Below, piece after piece: positions 1-11,117 of a stretch of DNA of 64,000 nucleotides. The translations under genes and the position numbers were made by a program. This DNA comes from Albifimbria verrucaria (lineage: Eukaryota; Ascomycota; Sordariomycetes; Hypocreales; Stachybotryaceae). The notes under the pieces were generated by a model. The model saw only the letters and a program-made list of their open reading frames with translations, did not search any database and was not told where the DNA came from. The stretch lies in NCBI GenBank assembly GCA_020081605.1, contig JAHREC010000004.1, positions 1-64,000 on the forward strand, written 5' to 3'. Every line of letters starts with the position of its first letter. Within the stretch, counting starts at the first letter, position 1.

Positions 1-207
1 CGTATGCAATTTCACGCCTAGGCCATCTGTCGTATTCCAGTGGTCTTGAATGGGGTAGAGTAGCAATATTGCCCCTGTACTGTGACCGTTGGTATGTATG
101 CTTGGTAATCCATACCTCGACATCGGCCGAGAAAATGCATCGGCACATTTACTTGACGTTGATTTCAGAGGCATGCTACACAGTTCTTTCACATATTCCT
201 TGTCACG

Positions 208-1296
208 ATGAAATTCTGCTTAGTAGTCGTGTTGCTCGCCACCCTATCCATCGTTTCGACTGCCGCTGCTCAAGAACTTCTTTGTCGTGTTCAGCCGGCT
301 ATTCAATTTCAAACTTGCGGTACCAAGCCACGCATACTCCGGCTCTCAACAGGCGGCACCTATACTGCCATAATTGATCCGACCAATCCCGATAGGTATC
401 ATCGATACGGCGCCTGTGCGGCTGATGCATTGGATGGAGTTCTTTCGACGCGAGAGGTAGCGGACTTCACCGACATAGAGTTGTTCCGTAAAGGCAGTCC
501 TGACATATCCCTTGAAGACATCGTCAATATGTGCAAATTGATTCGAATGGAGGTTCTACGGCATGGTTTAATCGACATTGTACAAATCATCGCTGGCACA
601 GACGCCGTGAGCTACATAGCATTCGTTATCAATATGCTATTGCGCTCGTTTGTGCCTATCTACTTTCTGCTGGCAATGCGCCCAGCCACTTCCATCAGTG
701 CCGATGGGCCCATGAATTTCATACAGACGATTCAAACGTGCCTGTCTGGGGATTCCCTGGATCGACCCTCTCTAGCGGTGATTGATGGTCACATATGGGA
801 CGCTGCACACATGGCCAAGCTGTATCCTCATTCTGTCGCTGCTTTTGGTAGTGAGAGAGGGCCTGAGGGAATAGTAAAGGATGGTGAGCCTATGTACTAT
901 CGAAGGCCACCAGCGGAGCGACCCTGGCCTGACACAAATGTTGACACTCTACCCGAGGAGTATCCTCCGGTGGTTATAACTCCCTGTCATGCGGGAGCTT
1001 ATCTGCCTCAGATCGAGTATTTGTTTCGCTCAGATGAGGTTAAAGGCATTGTCTTCCAAGCCAAAGCGAACAGCTGCGCGACAGAAGTTGGCGAGCTTGT
1101 CAGCAACTGGATGAAAGTCTATCCCAACGTCTTAGTGGCGGTGGGTTTTGAGGGACTAGAGGGATTTGTCGGGCCGGAAATCTATGGCTTCAGTAATCCA
1201 CCAAGTAACTTGATCTTCGGAAGAAATCTGGACGTGATCAAGCTTCAAGCCATCCTGCGAATCGTTTTAGCAGTGGGCGAGGGGTTGAGAGTGTGA
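208..1296 (+). CDS. Secreted L-asparaginase-like protein
   Basis: Uninterrupted 362-residue reading frame. Residues 1-22 form a signal peptide (hydrophobic run VVVLLATLSIV, likely cut after TAAAQ), so the product should be secreted. The body follows the bacterial-type asparaginase fold, whose enzymes hydrolyse L-asparagine to aspartate and ammonia. The first threonine motif is TGGT at about residues 48-51, the second is GTD at 130-132, then MRPATSISADGP at about 157-168, and the catalytic-lysine position is kept in AHMAKLYP (K204). The C-terminal helix region GRNLDVIKLQAILRIVLA matches the usual family end. Oddities: the first motif reads TGGTYTAI rather than TGGTIAG, and the second lacks the histidine usually seen before GTD. 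Length fits fungal type II asparaginases. The start at 208 is chosen because the signal peptide begins there. The family is fairly sure; full catalytic activity is not. Confidence 0.85.
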   Translation: MKFCLVVVLLATLSIVSTAAAQELLCRVQPAIQFQTCGTKPRILRLSTGGTYTAIIDPTNPDRYHRYGACAADALDGVLSTREVADFTDIELFRKGSPDISLEDIVNMCKLIRMEVLRHGLIDIVQIIAGTDAVSYIAFVINMLLRSFVPIYFLLAMRPATSISADGPMNFIQTIQTCLSGDSLDRPSLAVIDGHIWDAAHMAKLYPHSVAAFGSERGPEGIVKDGEPMYYRRPPAERPWPDTNVDTLPEEYPPVVITPCHAGAYLPQIEYLFRSDEVKGIVFQAKANSCATEVGELVSNWMKVYPNVLVAVGFEGLEGFVGPEIYGFSNPPSNLIFGRNLDVIKLQAILRIVLAVGEGLRV

Positions 1297-1560
1297 GAGC
1301 GTTTGTGGAGGCCGGATGGTGAGGAATCATGACAACTATGGAGACAATGCCGCTGCATGATGTTGGCACGAGAAGAGGGTATGGGCTGCTGTAGGCTGCA
1401 GTGATTTCTTTAATTGAAGGTATCGTAGGAAGGGCCAGGTACTGTCTTCTATGCTGCTATCGTTGGTTTCGAGGGTTTGACCACGCCAGTCAAGTTTCCT
1501 TCTGCAGTTTTCGTGGTGCACAAAATTGCAAAAGCAAATCATTGGTGAAATCCTTTGACA

Positions 1561-2420
1561 GCTGATTATGAGATACCAAAGGGAGCAGGGTTATGTTGAT
1601 TCATCTCGCCGTCGACCTTCTTGGTCGTGACTGGGAGCTCGATTGCTTTGTACTTGTCAGATTCATATTCTTCCCACCAGGCTTTGAAAGCGTCTTCTGC
1701 CCGCCGTTTAGCGGTTCGATGCAAGATGGGCCAGTGTTGAGGAGCACCTGCAGGAACTTGCATGAGGCATCCAGCTTTCGCCAGGGCATCTGCTTCTTCG
1801 TTTCCGGGAATCTTGGCGTGGCCGGGAATCCCGCGGACCTTGGTGACGCGGTGCGATGCGGCGAGTGCCTGCAACTCGATGAAAACATCCTGTGAAGAGT
1901 CGGAGGGCTGGCCTCGGAGGCAGGTGATCGCGGCAATATTGTCGAGGCAGGCCATGATTGTCTGTTCTGAGCAGTCTTGGATGCTTAGCGCTGCTATGAG
2001 TCCTTCCAGGGCACCAGTCGCTTCTGCATCAAGACCTTGGCTGGCCAAAGGAATCTGAGCCTTAAGTGATTGCTCGGCCGCCGCAGTGCACGGTGAATCC
2101 GTACCTGACGGCACCTTCCTTCATCTGGGAGCCATCGGAATACACGACCAATGTGGGTGGTGGTAACTCCCAGGGCCAGTTCTGGAATTCTGCAGCGGTG
2201 CCCCTTTGGAAGCAGTCTGGAGAGGATCCCGGTCTTCGCTAACCTCGCTAAATGTGTTTGGTAGCAGCGCCGGTCGCTTGTAGTCTGGCAGCAGCTCATT
2301 AGTCTTGCAGAGCCGGATGCGAGTAGCAGCTACCGGCTGCTAGTATTCTAGCTTGATCACTCAATGGATGACCGGTGATTCTACAAATCGAGTGCGCGAG
2401 ACGAGCAAATGAGCCGTGTC
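1561..2420 (-). mobile_element. Tad1-like LINE fragment, RNase H region of ORF2
   Basis: Read on the minus strand, this is the ribonuclease H part of a fungal non-LTR retrotransposon. Visible pieces in order are VVYSDGSQMKEGAV (first catalytic Asp, near 2150), DAEATGALEGLIAA (Glu, near 2020), ACLDNIAAITCLRG (Asp, near 1945) and PGNEEADALAKAG (Asp, near 1790), followed by a linker ending near 1570. The frame changes near 2080, between the first motif and the rest, so no intact ORF2 exists. No reverse transcriptase lies directly upstream. A related fragment with the same linker is at 57.6-58.4 kb. A 5'-truncated, decayed copy is the simplest reading. Confidence 0.75.
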
Positions 2421-3813
2421 GAGACACTTGGTCCGGGTTGCGGATCAAGGCGGCCTGCTTCTCTTAATTGTACAATGTCTTGATACCCCTCTCTCGATGA
2501 GGAGCAACCATTGGAGTTGCTCTTCGCAGCGACAGGAACTGGATGCTCTGCGACAGTTGGCAACGGCTTCGATAGAGGTCCTCATTTCCCTTCCAAGGAA
2601 GTCAAATAGTACGGAAGCCTCTCATTTCTTCTGCTGGACACTTGTCTCGTAACCAGTGTTGGCCAACCAAGTCTTGAAAACTTCTTCAGGAGTGAACGTG
2701 GGAATGATGATGCTACCAACATAGCCAAAGAGCCATCATATGACTGCGATAATCGATCGAGCGTCCACGACATAGGGAACCATCCGCCAGGCTCGACTCA
2801 GCACTTCCTTAGGCGAGTCAACGGTGGGTCATGAAGGGTGTCCGTTGAATTGCACTACTCTGGCGACCGTAGAACAGCAGTCAGATGGTCGTCATTTGGC
2901 ATCTCTCATTGAATGTGAAAAGTCTCCGTTTATGTGTCGAACACAGATCTGACCCAATGACCCAATTAAAACCAGAGGAAAACTAATGACATTAGTTAGC
3001 TAGTGAATTGACCGATGATAGAAGTCCCGGCATCTAGTGACATGCGAAGTTTCTCTATGTGCCGAAGTGTTGAACAAGACTCTGTGGATTTTGTAAACCC
3101 TTTGGAGGCTTAACATATTCAATGAGAGAAACTCCATTTTCTAAAGTTTGTCGTTTGTTCGTTCCTGTTTCAGGGGTTGATGAAGGGCGAGTCTAGGTGA
3201 TGTTGGAGATTCGCTCTGCTCGTACAGAGCCTCGCATTATTCGATCAGGAAGTTTCGTCTAGCTTTCGCGTATTATCCAGGCCTGCTGGAACTCTAGATG
3301 GCGAACGACTATTTCCAACCCTGGGTCTGTCGAAGTCCATCGACGCCTTCGTATTCTCGGTCACGCCACCCATGCAACGATGACAGCTCACACATTCTTG
3401 AACTTGCAGGGAAAGTCGAGCTTCTTGCACCGCGCACATTGAGGATAGGCGGGATGCCATTTGCTCTTTTTCGATCGGCACGCGATGCATGCGATCACCA
3501 ACCTCTTGCGCGCTTACCTTCCTTGGTAGCGGCCCAGCAAGCGTTCACTGCATTACCATCTATCAGTCTTACAGTGGCTGTCGTCATCATAGGGGTGGCA
3601 CATGCCTTCACCGGGTATCTCCCGCCCAAATTCTAGGAGCGAGACCATTGCCATATGGGATGGCGTCAGAAGCGACGGTGGTTGCTGATGTCGGCACCAG
3701 ATCTATCTCACTTGTTGATGGTATATTCACTTGATGGCCAAACGCCAGCTCTCCTGGTCTTGAAAATTCTAGAGAGTGGCCTGGTGGGGATCAGGATCCT
3801 GTGCCACGAAATG
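2421..3813. other. Intergenic stretch, nothing recognised
   Basis: About 1.4 kb with only short open frames and no domain, repeat array or RNA gene I can support. It lies between two pieces of LINE-derived or decayed sequence and may be relic repeat DNA. Confidence 0.4.
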
Positions 3814-4660
3814 TTAAGGCATACTCATAGTGACCAGAGTCACGCTGCGTCGGCAGGTTTCCACTCGAGTCCGGACCGTGAGGTCTTCAACTTCTTTCTC
3901 GGGACTTGCAATGAATTTTTCTAGCGCAGCTATTGCTCGCTCATTCGCGGCCAAGTCCGAGGAACCACCTCGATCGACGTATTCCTGAATGTCATTATCC
4001 ATCATCTCCTTGACTTCGCTGATAGACTTGCAGATGTTGTCCCGGTCATTAATAATTGTTCGCTCTTTCACACAATCATGGCCCAGGATAGCATCGCCAA
4101 CCGATCAAGCCTCCATGATATCAGAGGTCGACTTTTTCGAGCTCCTTGTCCGTGTGTTGGATGATTTCTCTTCGGTGGCCAAGATCTTCCTTCAAAGACT
4201 GGATTTGTGCTTGTATGCCTTTTCCCTCTTCCAATTGACCCGCGGCTCAGCTAATACTGGTTCTCGGCTCGCTCTTTTCAACCTCCAAGGCGTTGAGCTG
4301 GTCCTTAATTCGTTATCTTTCCAGCATCAGCTTCGAAGCGTGAGCCCTGAGTGCTCACATCTGCTCGGACAAGATAGCTTAAAGCTCATGAACCTCTTCG
4401 GCGGATCTGGTGGAGCCTCCAGACGTCTGTTGAGACACGATTCAATCTACCTGGTTCTCCAAGTCTTTGATGTCTTCCACAGTCTGGGAAGCATTCATGA
4501 CAGTCTTGGTCATATAGTCCATGCCACGATACTTCTCTTCTTCTTTGGCAAAAGGGATTCTTGTTCGTCGAGCTGTCGTTCCAGCACATCATGCTCGCTT
4601 TGAACAGCCTTGCACTCCTCGCGGAGCTTGCAAAGTTCGACTGTCAACCTTTGGCGCCCT
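3814..4660 (-). pseudogene. Decayed coiled-coil protein gene
   Basis: On the minus strand, coding-like segments rich in Glu, Lys, Gln and Leu run from about 4660 to 3814 but jump between frames and meet stops. Segments include KLREECKAVQSEHDVLERQL, then TVMNASQTVEDIKDLENQVD, then GIQAQIQSLKEDLGHRREII, and finally an 85-residue open piece containing ISEVKEMMDNDIQEY and NERAIAALEKFIASPEKEVE. The heptad-like spacing suggests a long coiled coil. In-frame stops occur after VAWTI, after ENQVD and after KVDL. I cannot name the family. At least some breaks are stop codons and not only length changes, so genuine decay is likelier than sequencing error. It abuts a LINE reverse-transcriptase fragment on its upstream side. 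Confidence 0.45.
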
Positions 4661-4664
4661 CCTG

Positions 4665-4937
4665 TTATCGTGGATGAGGGTGGGGATCATATCCAAGGCT
4701 GGCCATCGAGGTAGGGCGCCGCACTGCTGTGAGTGCAGCACGCCGTAGCCGGTAAGCGTGACTGCTGATGACGTGCCAGGATGCTCGTAGAGGCTTGAAC
4801 GTGATGTTGTCTGCGCCAGGAGATGTGTTACCGGCTTGCAGTTTCGTATACCTCACTTCTGGCGAGAAGGTGATTTCTCTTGACGCGTTCACTGGGATCC
4901 CAGGGCCGAGGATGTCGTCCTCGACCATGTAACACAC
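4665..4937 (-). mobile_element. LINE reverse-transcriptase fragment (Tad1-like)
   Basis: The 90-residue minus-strand frame contains VRYTKLQAGNTSPGADNITF and then LRASWHVISSHAYRL. This matches the segment just before the first reverse-transcriptase block of Tad1-like LINEs, where a conserved APGxD motif is followed by a helix around an A-C-W or A-S-W core. The similarity ends after about 60 residues and the rest of the polymerase, including the YxDD box, is absent. It is a short relic, probably of the same family as the other LINE pieces here. Confidence 0.55.
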
Positions 4938-5394
4938 TCCAGCGTGACCCGTCGCGGTGCCTTTGTCTTACCATACTGGGTATAGTACACCAAATTGTAA
5001 GCCTGGGGTGGTGGAGGTTAGAAACCCTTTCAAGGTAGCAACCCTTGCAGAAAGTTGTTTTCAACTTCAGTGCTATGCTTCAACGGGACAAACCTGTAAC
5101 CCTAGCTCCTGTAACTGCCCCCTTTTCACTTGTTTCTTAAAGTCAAGCGTTCGATCGAACCAGAAGCTGAACCAGCTGAGCTCCTTGCCTGTAACATTCT
5201 GTGCATCGCCACGGGAGGACCGCTAGGTTCGTATTGCGGCCAAGACGCAGCACCGGGCAAGGCCCTTATGACCTCGACTTTTCTCCCAGCCCGCCTTCTT
5301 CTTCGCTGTGACAAGGAGCAAGCGGCATGGTGATATCGGCAGCACTAAGGGCCCTGCTTTTGAGTGGTGCTCGAGTAGTAGTCGAGGCGGGGCT

Positions 5395-8300
5395 TCACTG
5401 TTTTGTTGATGCACGAAGCATTATAGGTAGTCCATAGTCCTTGTCGCCGCCTTGATCTTCGCGACCGCATACAGGACACGCTTTGATGGTGTTGGCGCTC
5501 GTGATAGACCCTTCATCCCTTTGGGTACCTTTCGCGCCGGTCTCATCATTATTCCCAGTATACTCTGTGCCTTGGCCAGTTTTCAGTCTCTTTCTCGGTG
5601 GGCAGAATATGCCATGCTCTTCGCAGAATATCCCACGCCTCACAGCCATCTTCATAAACCTACATATTGCACGATATACTCCCGGATGAAGTACGCTTAG
5701 ATGTGCCATTATGTAAACGACATGCACAAGTTTTCCACATACACAGCAACTGTGGCGATGGGCCAGTAGCTGTGCCACAGTCTCTTGGTCTACTAAGCGG
5801 TTGTGTGGTTTCAAAGGTTGAACATGCTCTTGAGGCCCGGTTAGTAGTCGGTCGTGTATCGAGAAAAATAAACCTACTGAACTCTGGGGTTGGTACTCGT
5901 TCATGCAAATTCCTTGGCATGTCTTGGCCTGGCAAAGCATATTCTGTCGGTTTTGTAGAACCAGTATGGTCTGGGTTTGAATTGCAAGCGTCTGAGGAGG
6001 TGTGGGAAACCATTGGCTTTTGCACCCCGCCATCGATCCTTGAAAGTCTACAACCATCATCGACTACGCCGATGGGTAGCTGGTCATCGCCAATGGCCTC
6101 CAAGAGCGGCGTACGTAATGCTGATGGGTCCGAAAAGTTGGACTTGGTATTTTCGACCGTTTGAACCCCAACAATCTCGGGAATATGCAGAACTGAACAG
6201 TCAGCAGAGATACACTCAGACGTCCGTTTTTCTGGGACTATAACAGCCGGGGCTTGATTCTGACCAATGCCCTTAACAGTTTCGGTCAAAACTGGCGATG
6301 CATGCGGATGGTGACCAAGTGAGTCGACGCTTGCATCTTCGCCATGCGCACGTTCCCAAGCAGGCATAATCGACTTGAGAATGTCCAAATGGGGGCTTGC
6401 CCCACGGCCCTGCAGATACATGATGGTCACTACCAGCCTTAGCAGCACATCCGAATCTGGGTTATTCGCTTTCAGAAAGCGTTTGATGATGTCCGGTATG
6501 ACAGGTGGTTTGGTCTTTCGAACGGCGTCACGCCACTTTTGCTGAAAGTCCATCGTCTTGGAACCTCCTGTGCATTGTTGCATGTATAGACCTACTTGAT
6601 CAACCTCATCAAATGATTTATAATCCTTAGGCTTGCTCGTGGTGAAGAGGGTGGCTGATAACGCGTAGTCGAATCAGTATCATTATAGTTGAGGAACAGC
6701 TCCGACCCGGCCTTGATATCATGCATAGCTTGGATCTTGACACGATACTCGCCCCCAACAAGGAGTACGCGAGCTTTTACATTGGGCGTATCAGAATGAT
6801 TGCAGAACGCCATCTCACTGCCGCAGAGGCGGGCGTCAATGATGATGCCAGCCATACGCAGGATTTCGAAACAATATGGCGAATCATCTGGATTCCGATA
6901 TTCGGCTTCTTCATTGTCCAGAATCTCGCCTTTCAATTCCGCGACAATGTCCCTTTCAACAATACGATCATCGGTGAAGACACCACGCCCTGCTCCGTCA
7001 ATGGTACTTTTGGCGACAAAAGCTTTTTGGCAACACCGCGTTGGAGTGAGCAATTCTGACACTTCGCAGCATCATTTACCGTACCGCCCAATCGTATCGT
7101 TTTGGCTGTGCCACAAGGCGTACATAGCATCGGATCACATTCTCGAGCAAGTTTAACGCAAAGACAGGTCCCGTCCGAGCAAGGGCGGTCCTTAGAGTGG
7201 CATTCACATCCCCAAAATCTGAAGTCGCAGCTTTCGGGGCAATGACAGGATGGTTCACAGAAAACCTTGGCCTTGACGCAGCGGCAATTGCTAGGTAGGC
7301 ACTGCCCTTCATGTGCACAACATAACTTTGGTCTCACAAGATGATTATGCTGATTCGTTGGAAGCCATCGCTTTCGTCGCTTGTGACGACTTTTGTTATA
7401 CCGTGCCGGTGAACGTAGGCTTTCTGGCAGGTTTTGGTGACCCTTGCGGAACATGCGGCCCCGTTCACCAAATCGAATATGCCGTGGTCTTCTTGGAGCT
7501 TCTGGCAAATATCTGCACAGCAGCGGTCCATCAGCCCAGACAAGAAACAAGGCATCGAAACCTCAGTTTTAGGCCAGTAATGGACGAAAAATCTGACCAT
7601 ATTGTCATCCTCCCGGGACCAATCCCGCCACTTTTTGGAGCTGGCGGACATCTGGCGGCAATAAGTCGCAGACTCCGGTGAGTGCGTTTTGATGTCTGCT
7701 TGAGGATGTGGAGGATGTGATGTACGTTCAAACCATTCAGGCGCGAAAAAGACTCCATGGTTGCAGAAGTCAAAACGATAGCACAAGGGGCATATCTCGA
7801 ACAGGTCCGTCGTATCACAGCCATCCTTTTCCCAGTGGAGGTGGGATTGGCTTTTACTTGCTGCTTCCCATCGTTCTCGTATCGCTTTTTGCGTTTGGTG
7901 GCCTAGGATGTTGTCGGTGATTTTTACCCACGGGATCTACGATCAACGATCAGCTTTTTCCATCATCAATGGGGCGTCATGACGAACCGTCAAGGTATTT
8001 TTATTGCAATCGTACTTCTCGTGCCAGAATAGGCCAGTATCGCGCACACGGCCATTGCTTCCTTCCACCACGTCAATTGGACCATAAATTGTCTGCCCGT
8101 CTATCTCCTGAACTATTGCCAGGTCAGTTATATTAGGCTCGCCGCTGAGTGTGGTTGGGTATACAAACTTCGGTCGGAATAGATCAATTCTAAGGGGTGA
8201 TGGCGTCTCTGTCGTCCTCCAATCAATGTGTGATCGCATTTGGTGCCGGCCGGTATGTCTTCCGGCCAAAACATCCATCGGACTAGCCACCTATCCTTTG

Positions 8301-8454
8301 CCGCCTTTTTTATAACCTTCGCGACCCAGAACTTCTTTCTAGCCTCCTTGTCATTGAAGGTTTCGAGATTAATGCGTACTGCTTTTCCACATTGCTTAGG
8401 AGATCCATTGACGACAACAAATTGTCCAGTATAGTCCTCGTGGTGCATGTCCAT
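5395..8454 (-). CDS. EZH-like SET methyltransferase with N-terminal BAH domain
   Basis: Order on the minus strand: a BAH domain (8440-8000, with WVAKVIKKAAKDRW, MFWPEDIP and GRQRRHHPLELIYSD); a probable intron (7937-7987); an EZH-type segment with CPLCYRFDFCNHG (7790); a SANT-like helix region with WSREDDNMVRFF (7620); a CXC/pre-SET cysteine array (7322-7115, CRCVKAKVFCEPSCHC to ECDPMLCTPCG); and a SET domain (about 7040-6670) with DGAGRGVF, FCNHSDTPN and ELFLNYND. CXC plus SET in this arrangement is characteristic of Enhancer of zeste, the PRC2 subunit that methylates histone H3 Lys27. A long tail continues to 5395 and carries a zinc-finger-like HSCCVCGKLVHVVYIMAHLS. Frame breaks fall near 8150, at 7391-7394, 7024-7028, about 6640 and about 5870. 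With these, the spliced model is about 1003 residues. SET departures from animal EZH2: LKGE replaces YCGE, and LNY replaces FDY. The start is uncertain. Confidence 0.7.
7937..7987 (-). other. Probable 51-nt intron in the EZH-like gene
   Basis: Reading straight through gives two stops (TGA at 7943-7945 and TAG at 7937-7939 on the minus strand). A GTTCGT...CGTAG interval of 51 nt contains both stops, has a branch-like GCTGAT near its 3' end, and joins NKNTLT to IPWVKITDN in frame. The donor is not the commonest fungal form (GTAAGT or GTATGT), so the call is moderate. Confidence 0.5.
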
Positions 8455-8818
8455 ACAGAATACAAATACTAGTGATATGTACTGATACGGACGAATGTTG
8501 TTGTTCCATCTACAGAGTAAGTTTTGTGAGAAAGTTTTTCTCTTCAGAACGGAATAAGGTTACTTCCACAAAGCCCCCCTGGCAGAGGGCACGGAGTGCA
8601 TATGTGATGGCTAGTGGGGTCAGCAGGTGCAGTGTAAAGTGTTGATTAGGTTCAATCGTCCTCACCTCCCGAAGATACCACTGCTTAGGGGGTCGAACAA
8701 GCTGAGGTGATTCCGAGCCAAACATTACATGTTCACCATTGAGTTCGTTTTGACCCAGGGGTCGACCAATGTCAGCTCGCGTAATTACGGTCGCGTCACG
8801 AGTGGCCCGTGCCACCAA
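8455..8818 (-). other. Possible N-terminal exon of the EZH-like gene
   Basis: A 102-residue minus-strand open frame (8818-8510) precedes the BAH-encoding part and includes LVRPPKQWYLREVRTIEP and LRALCQGGFVEVTLFRSEE. Its composition looks protein-like and the orientation agrees. It could be joined to the BAH exon by a short intron or by a frame break near 8530. No domain is recognised. Confidence 0.3.
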
Positions 8819-9603
8819 CCATTGAATCCCTCGCCGTCCATGCTAGCTGACTAATGTAACATGTGCAGTCTCCGAGCTCCCGACCTTCTCTAAACTCAAA
8901 AGATGGACATCTCATTGAAGGTCCGAAGGCTCCAACACTGTAGCAGTCTGCATAAAGTCTTAGCCAACATGCCGGGACATAAAGATACTTCATATTACTT
9001 CCTGAATACTGAATGAATCATGTAAGTCTTTGTAAAGCTGCTAAATGCTGCGACTTCTATTATCAGCTAAGAAGCCACAGCAATTTGTGGGCTAGTCAAC
9101 GTCACTAACGTTTTCCCCGTTCTAATACCCTCTATCGATCAGATACGTCCGCGATAAGGCTTCCAGCTTTATGTTGATCGCCTTAGAACCACGAGGCTGC
9201 ACTGTCGTGGCAAGCAACTGACAACCGTCAGCGGGGCAATTCTATTGGTCTTACCACCTCCATCTTGAGATAGTGGCAGCAACATCGCGGCTGGGCTGAC
9301 ACCTGGAGGATACCCGCGGCCCCTTGCTGGCTTTATGCCATCCCTAGGGTTCCGTCGGCTTCCATCGGCGCCGCTGCCCTTGTCCGCGCGCTTATACCCT
9401 TACTGTCTCGCTCCAAACCATCTTTAGCCTCGTTCAGCGGCAAGTATAAGCATCTACGGCGCGTCACAATAATTTGTCTGAGCTTAGTTCATCGGTATGT
9501 GTCTTGACAGGCTTGAAACACACGCTGTTATTCGAGCAACTCATAGTCTGCGGTGATTTTGTCGCTTCTCTTACAGAAAACACCTCACACAGGCGGCGTC
9601 AAG
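8819..9603. other. Intergenic stretch, nothing recognised
   Basis: About 0.8 kb between the EZH-like gene and the SWIRM remnant. Only short open frames without recognisable motifs are seen. Confidence 0.4.
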
Positions 9604-10141
9604 CTAGCCCACCTTGTCGAACGCAGTCCACAGCTTGGATGCCTTGTTGACGTCGATTTTGCACGCCTGCTGGGCATCAGATTTGCGGAACTCCTTGCCT
9701 GTGCGCAGGCACTGCAGGCGACACGCGACACTCAAAAATGCGGCTCTTGCTGGTGAGGTAGGTTGCGCAGTCTAGACGAAGGTTGCCAGCCAACGTCACC
9801 TCGTCCGGGTGAAGCAGGTGAGCGTGTGGGTCGTTGCTGAGATCAATTGGCTGACCCTTCCAGTCCACCTTGAGGCTGTTAGGTCTGCTAGGCAGAGCGT
9901 TGGGAGGCGGGCAATAGCCAGGCAAGGCATCGAACTTCTTGCTGTCCTCGGCGGTTGTGGGGGCCATGCCAATCGTCCCAATGATACGGGCCGGAGGCAG
10001 ATACAATTGAGGAGGTATGGTGAGAAAAGAGCAATTAAGGAGGAAATGAAGGGACATGTTAGGAGGTGATGTTAAAGAAAAGCTATTGTGAATAAATGAC
10101 TGATCTCTTGTCCAAGTTGTCTTATGAACGCAGCTTCTCAT
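9604..10141 (-). pseudogene. SWIRM-domain protein remnant (FUN19-like C-terminus)
   Basis: SWIRM domains are helical modules found in chromatin proteins. On the minus strand a conserved segment reads SLKVDWKGQPIDLSNDPHAH, LLHPDEVTLAGNLRLDCATY and LTSKSRIFE, then continues in another frame as GKEFRKSDAQQACKIDVNKA and SKLWTAFDKVG. This is most of a fungal SWIRM domain close to the FUN19 type. A frame change with extra local sequence separates the halves near 9730, and the expected VGW is VG followed by TAG (9604-9606), which fits a Trp codon mutated to stop. The frame is open upstream to 10141, but the long N-terminal region usual in this family is missing. Truncation at both ends plus a nonsense change make a genuine pseudogene likely. 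Confidence 0.7.
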
Positions 10142-11117
10142 ACCAATACTAGCTCCATAGTAGCAGAGTCCCGTTGCTTCTGGCCTTAGTCGGTGGTTCG
10201 AGGAAGAAAAGCTGAGGCTTTGCTTGAATTCGAATGAGCGACGCAGTTGTTATGAACAGGCTATGGCAAGGCTGTGCAACCTTTGCTGTGACGAGCCTTT
10301 GCTCTCACCTGTTTCGTTGACCAACAAGCTGTACGTGGCCATGTTGTTGATAGCACGCTGCTGCCTAACATGAACCGATCCCGTTCGGTAGGTTCACTGA
10401 AACACATCGACTCATCTGCCATCTTCTGCAAGATTTAACAACCATCGCCGTAGTTATAAGGTTGGTCCTTCTCTTATGCCAGTGAACCCTGATCAGCAAG
10501 TTCGACGGCTTTCTTAGAGAGTGCTGTATGTGACTGATTCGTGCCTATGTAGCAGAGCGACAAAGAACATTAACGGCGCCCGTTTTATATAAACATATAG
10601 TCCCAAATCATTTTTCGTTCTATATATTCTGCTGGGACATAAAACAACACCACACCCAAAGTCGTAGGTGAGTTACTTAGAGAAGAAGAGCAACAGCATC
10701 ACAGCAGATGGTAAGTGAAATTGGATATCACATATCATCTGATCAATTTATGCTCCATAGAAGCGTAAAGTAGAAGCAATGAATTGTATTCTTTTGAAGA
10801 AGGGTAAAAGATGCTTGCTTGCCCCTTCCTAGTAGGTTGGGTAGTCTGCAGTCTTATACCCATAAGAAGGGTAAAGAAATAAGAATAGTCCAGGGTAAGT
10901 AAAGATAAACGCCGTATTTCCCTTGCGTCAGTCCACGCTCAACACAATATGAGGCTCATTACCCGGCAGATTGGGTCGGCTGCAGCCAATGGACCTCGTC
11001 TCGCCATGTGATCTGGTCAGGCACCTAAGGCCACAACTGCTCTTTGCGCCACGTCTACCCCTCCCCACCCGGACCTGACGGCCAGGTCATCTAGATTTCA
11101 CCAAATATTCACTCACC
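10142..11117. other. Intergenic stretch
   Basis: No gene recognised. Part of it presumably contains the upstream region of the membrane-protein gene starting at 11118. Confidence 0.4.

Noticed and set aside
3989..4603. Plus-strand 204-residue ORF
   Set aside because: It is the antisense shadow of the decayed coiled-coil gene; its Leu/Ser-rich composition reflects reversed Glu/Lys codons.
5667..6164. Plus-strand 165-residue ORF
   Set aside because: It overlaps the C-terminal tail of the EZH-like gene in antisense and has no domain.
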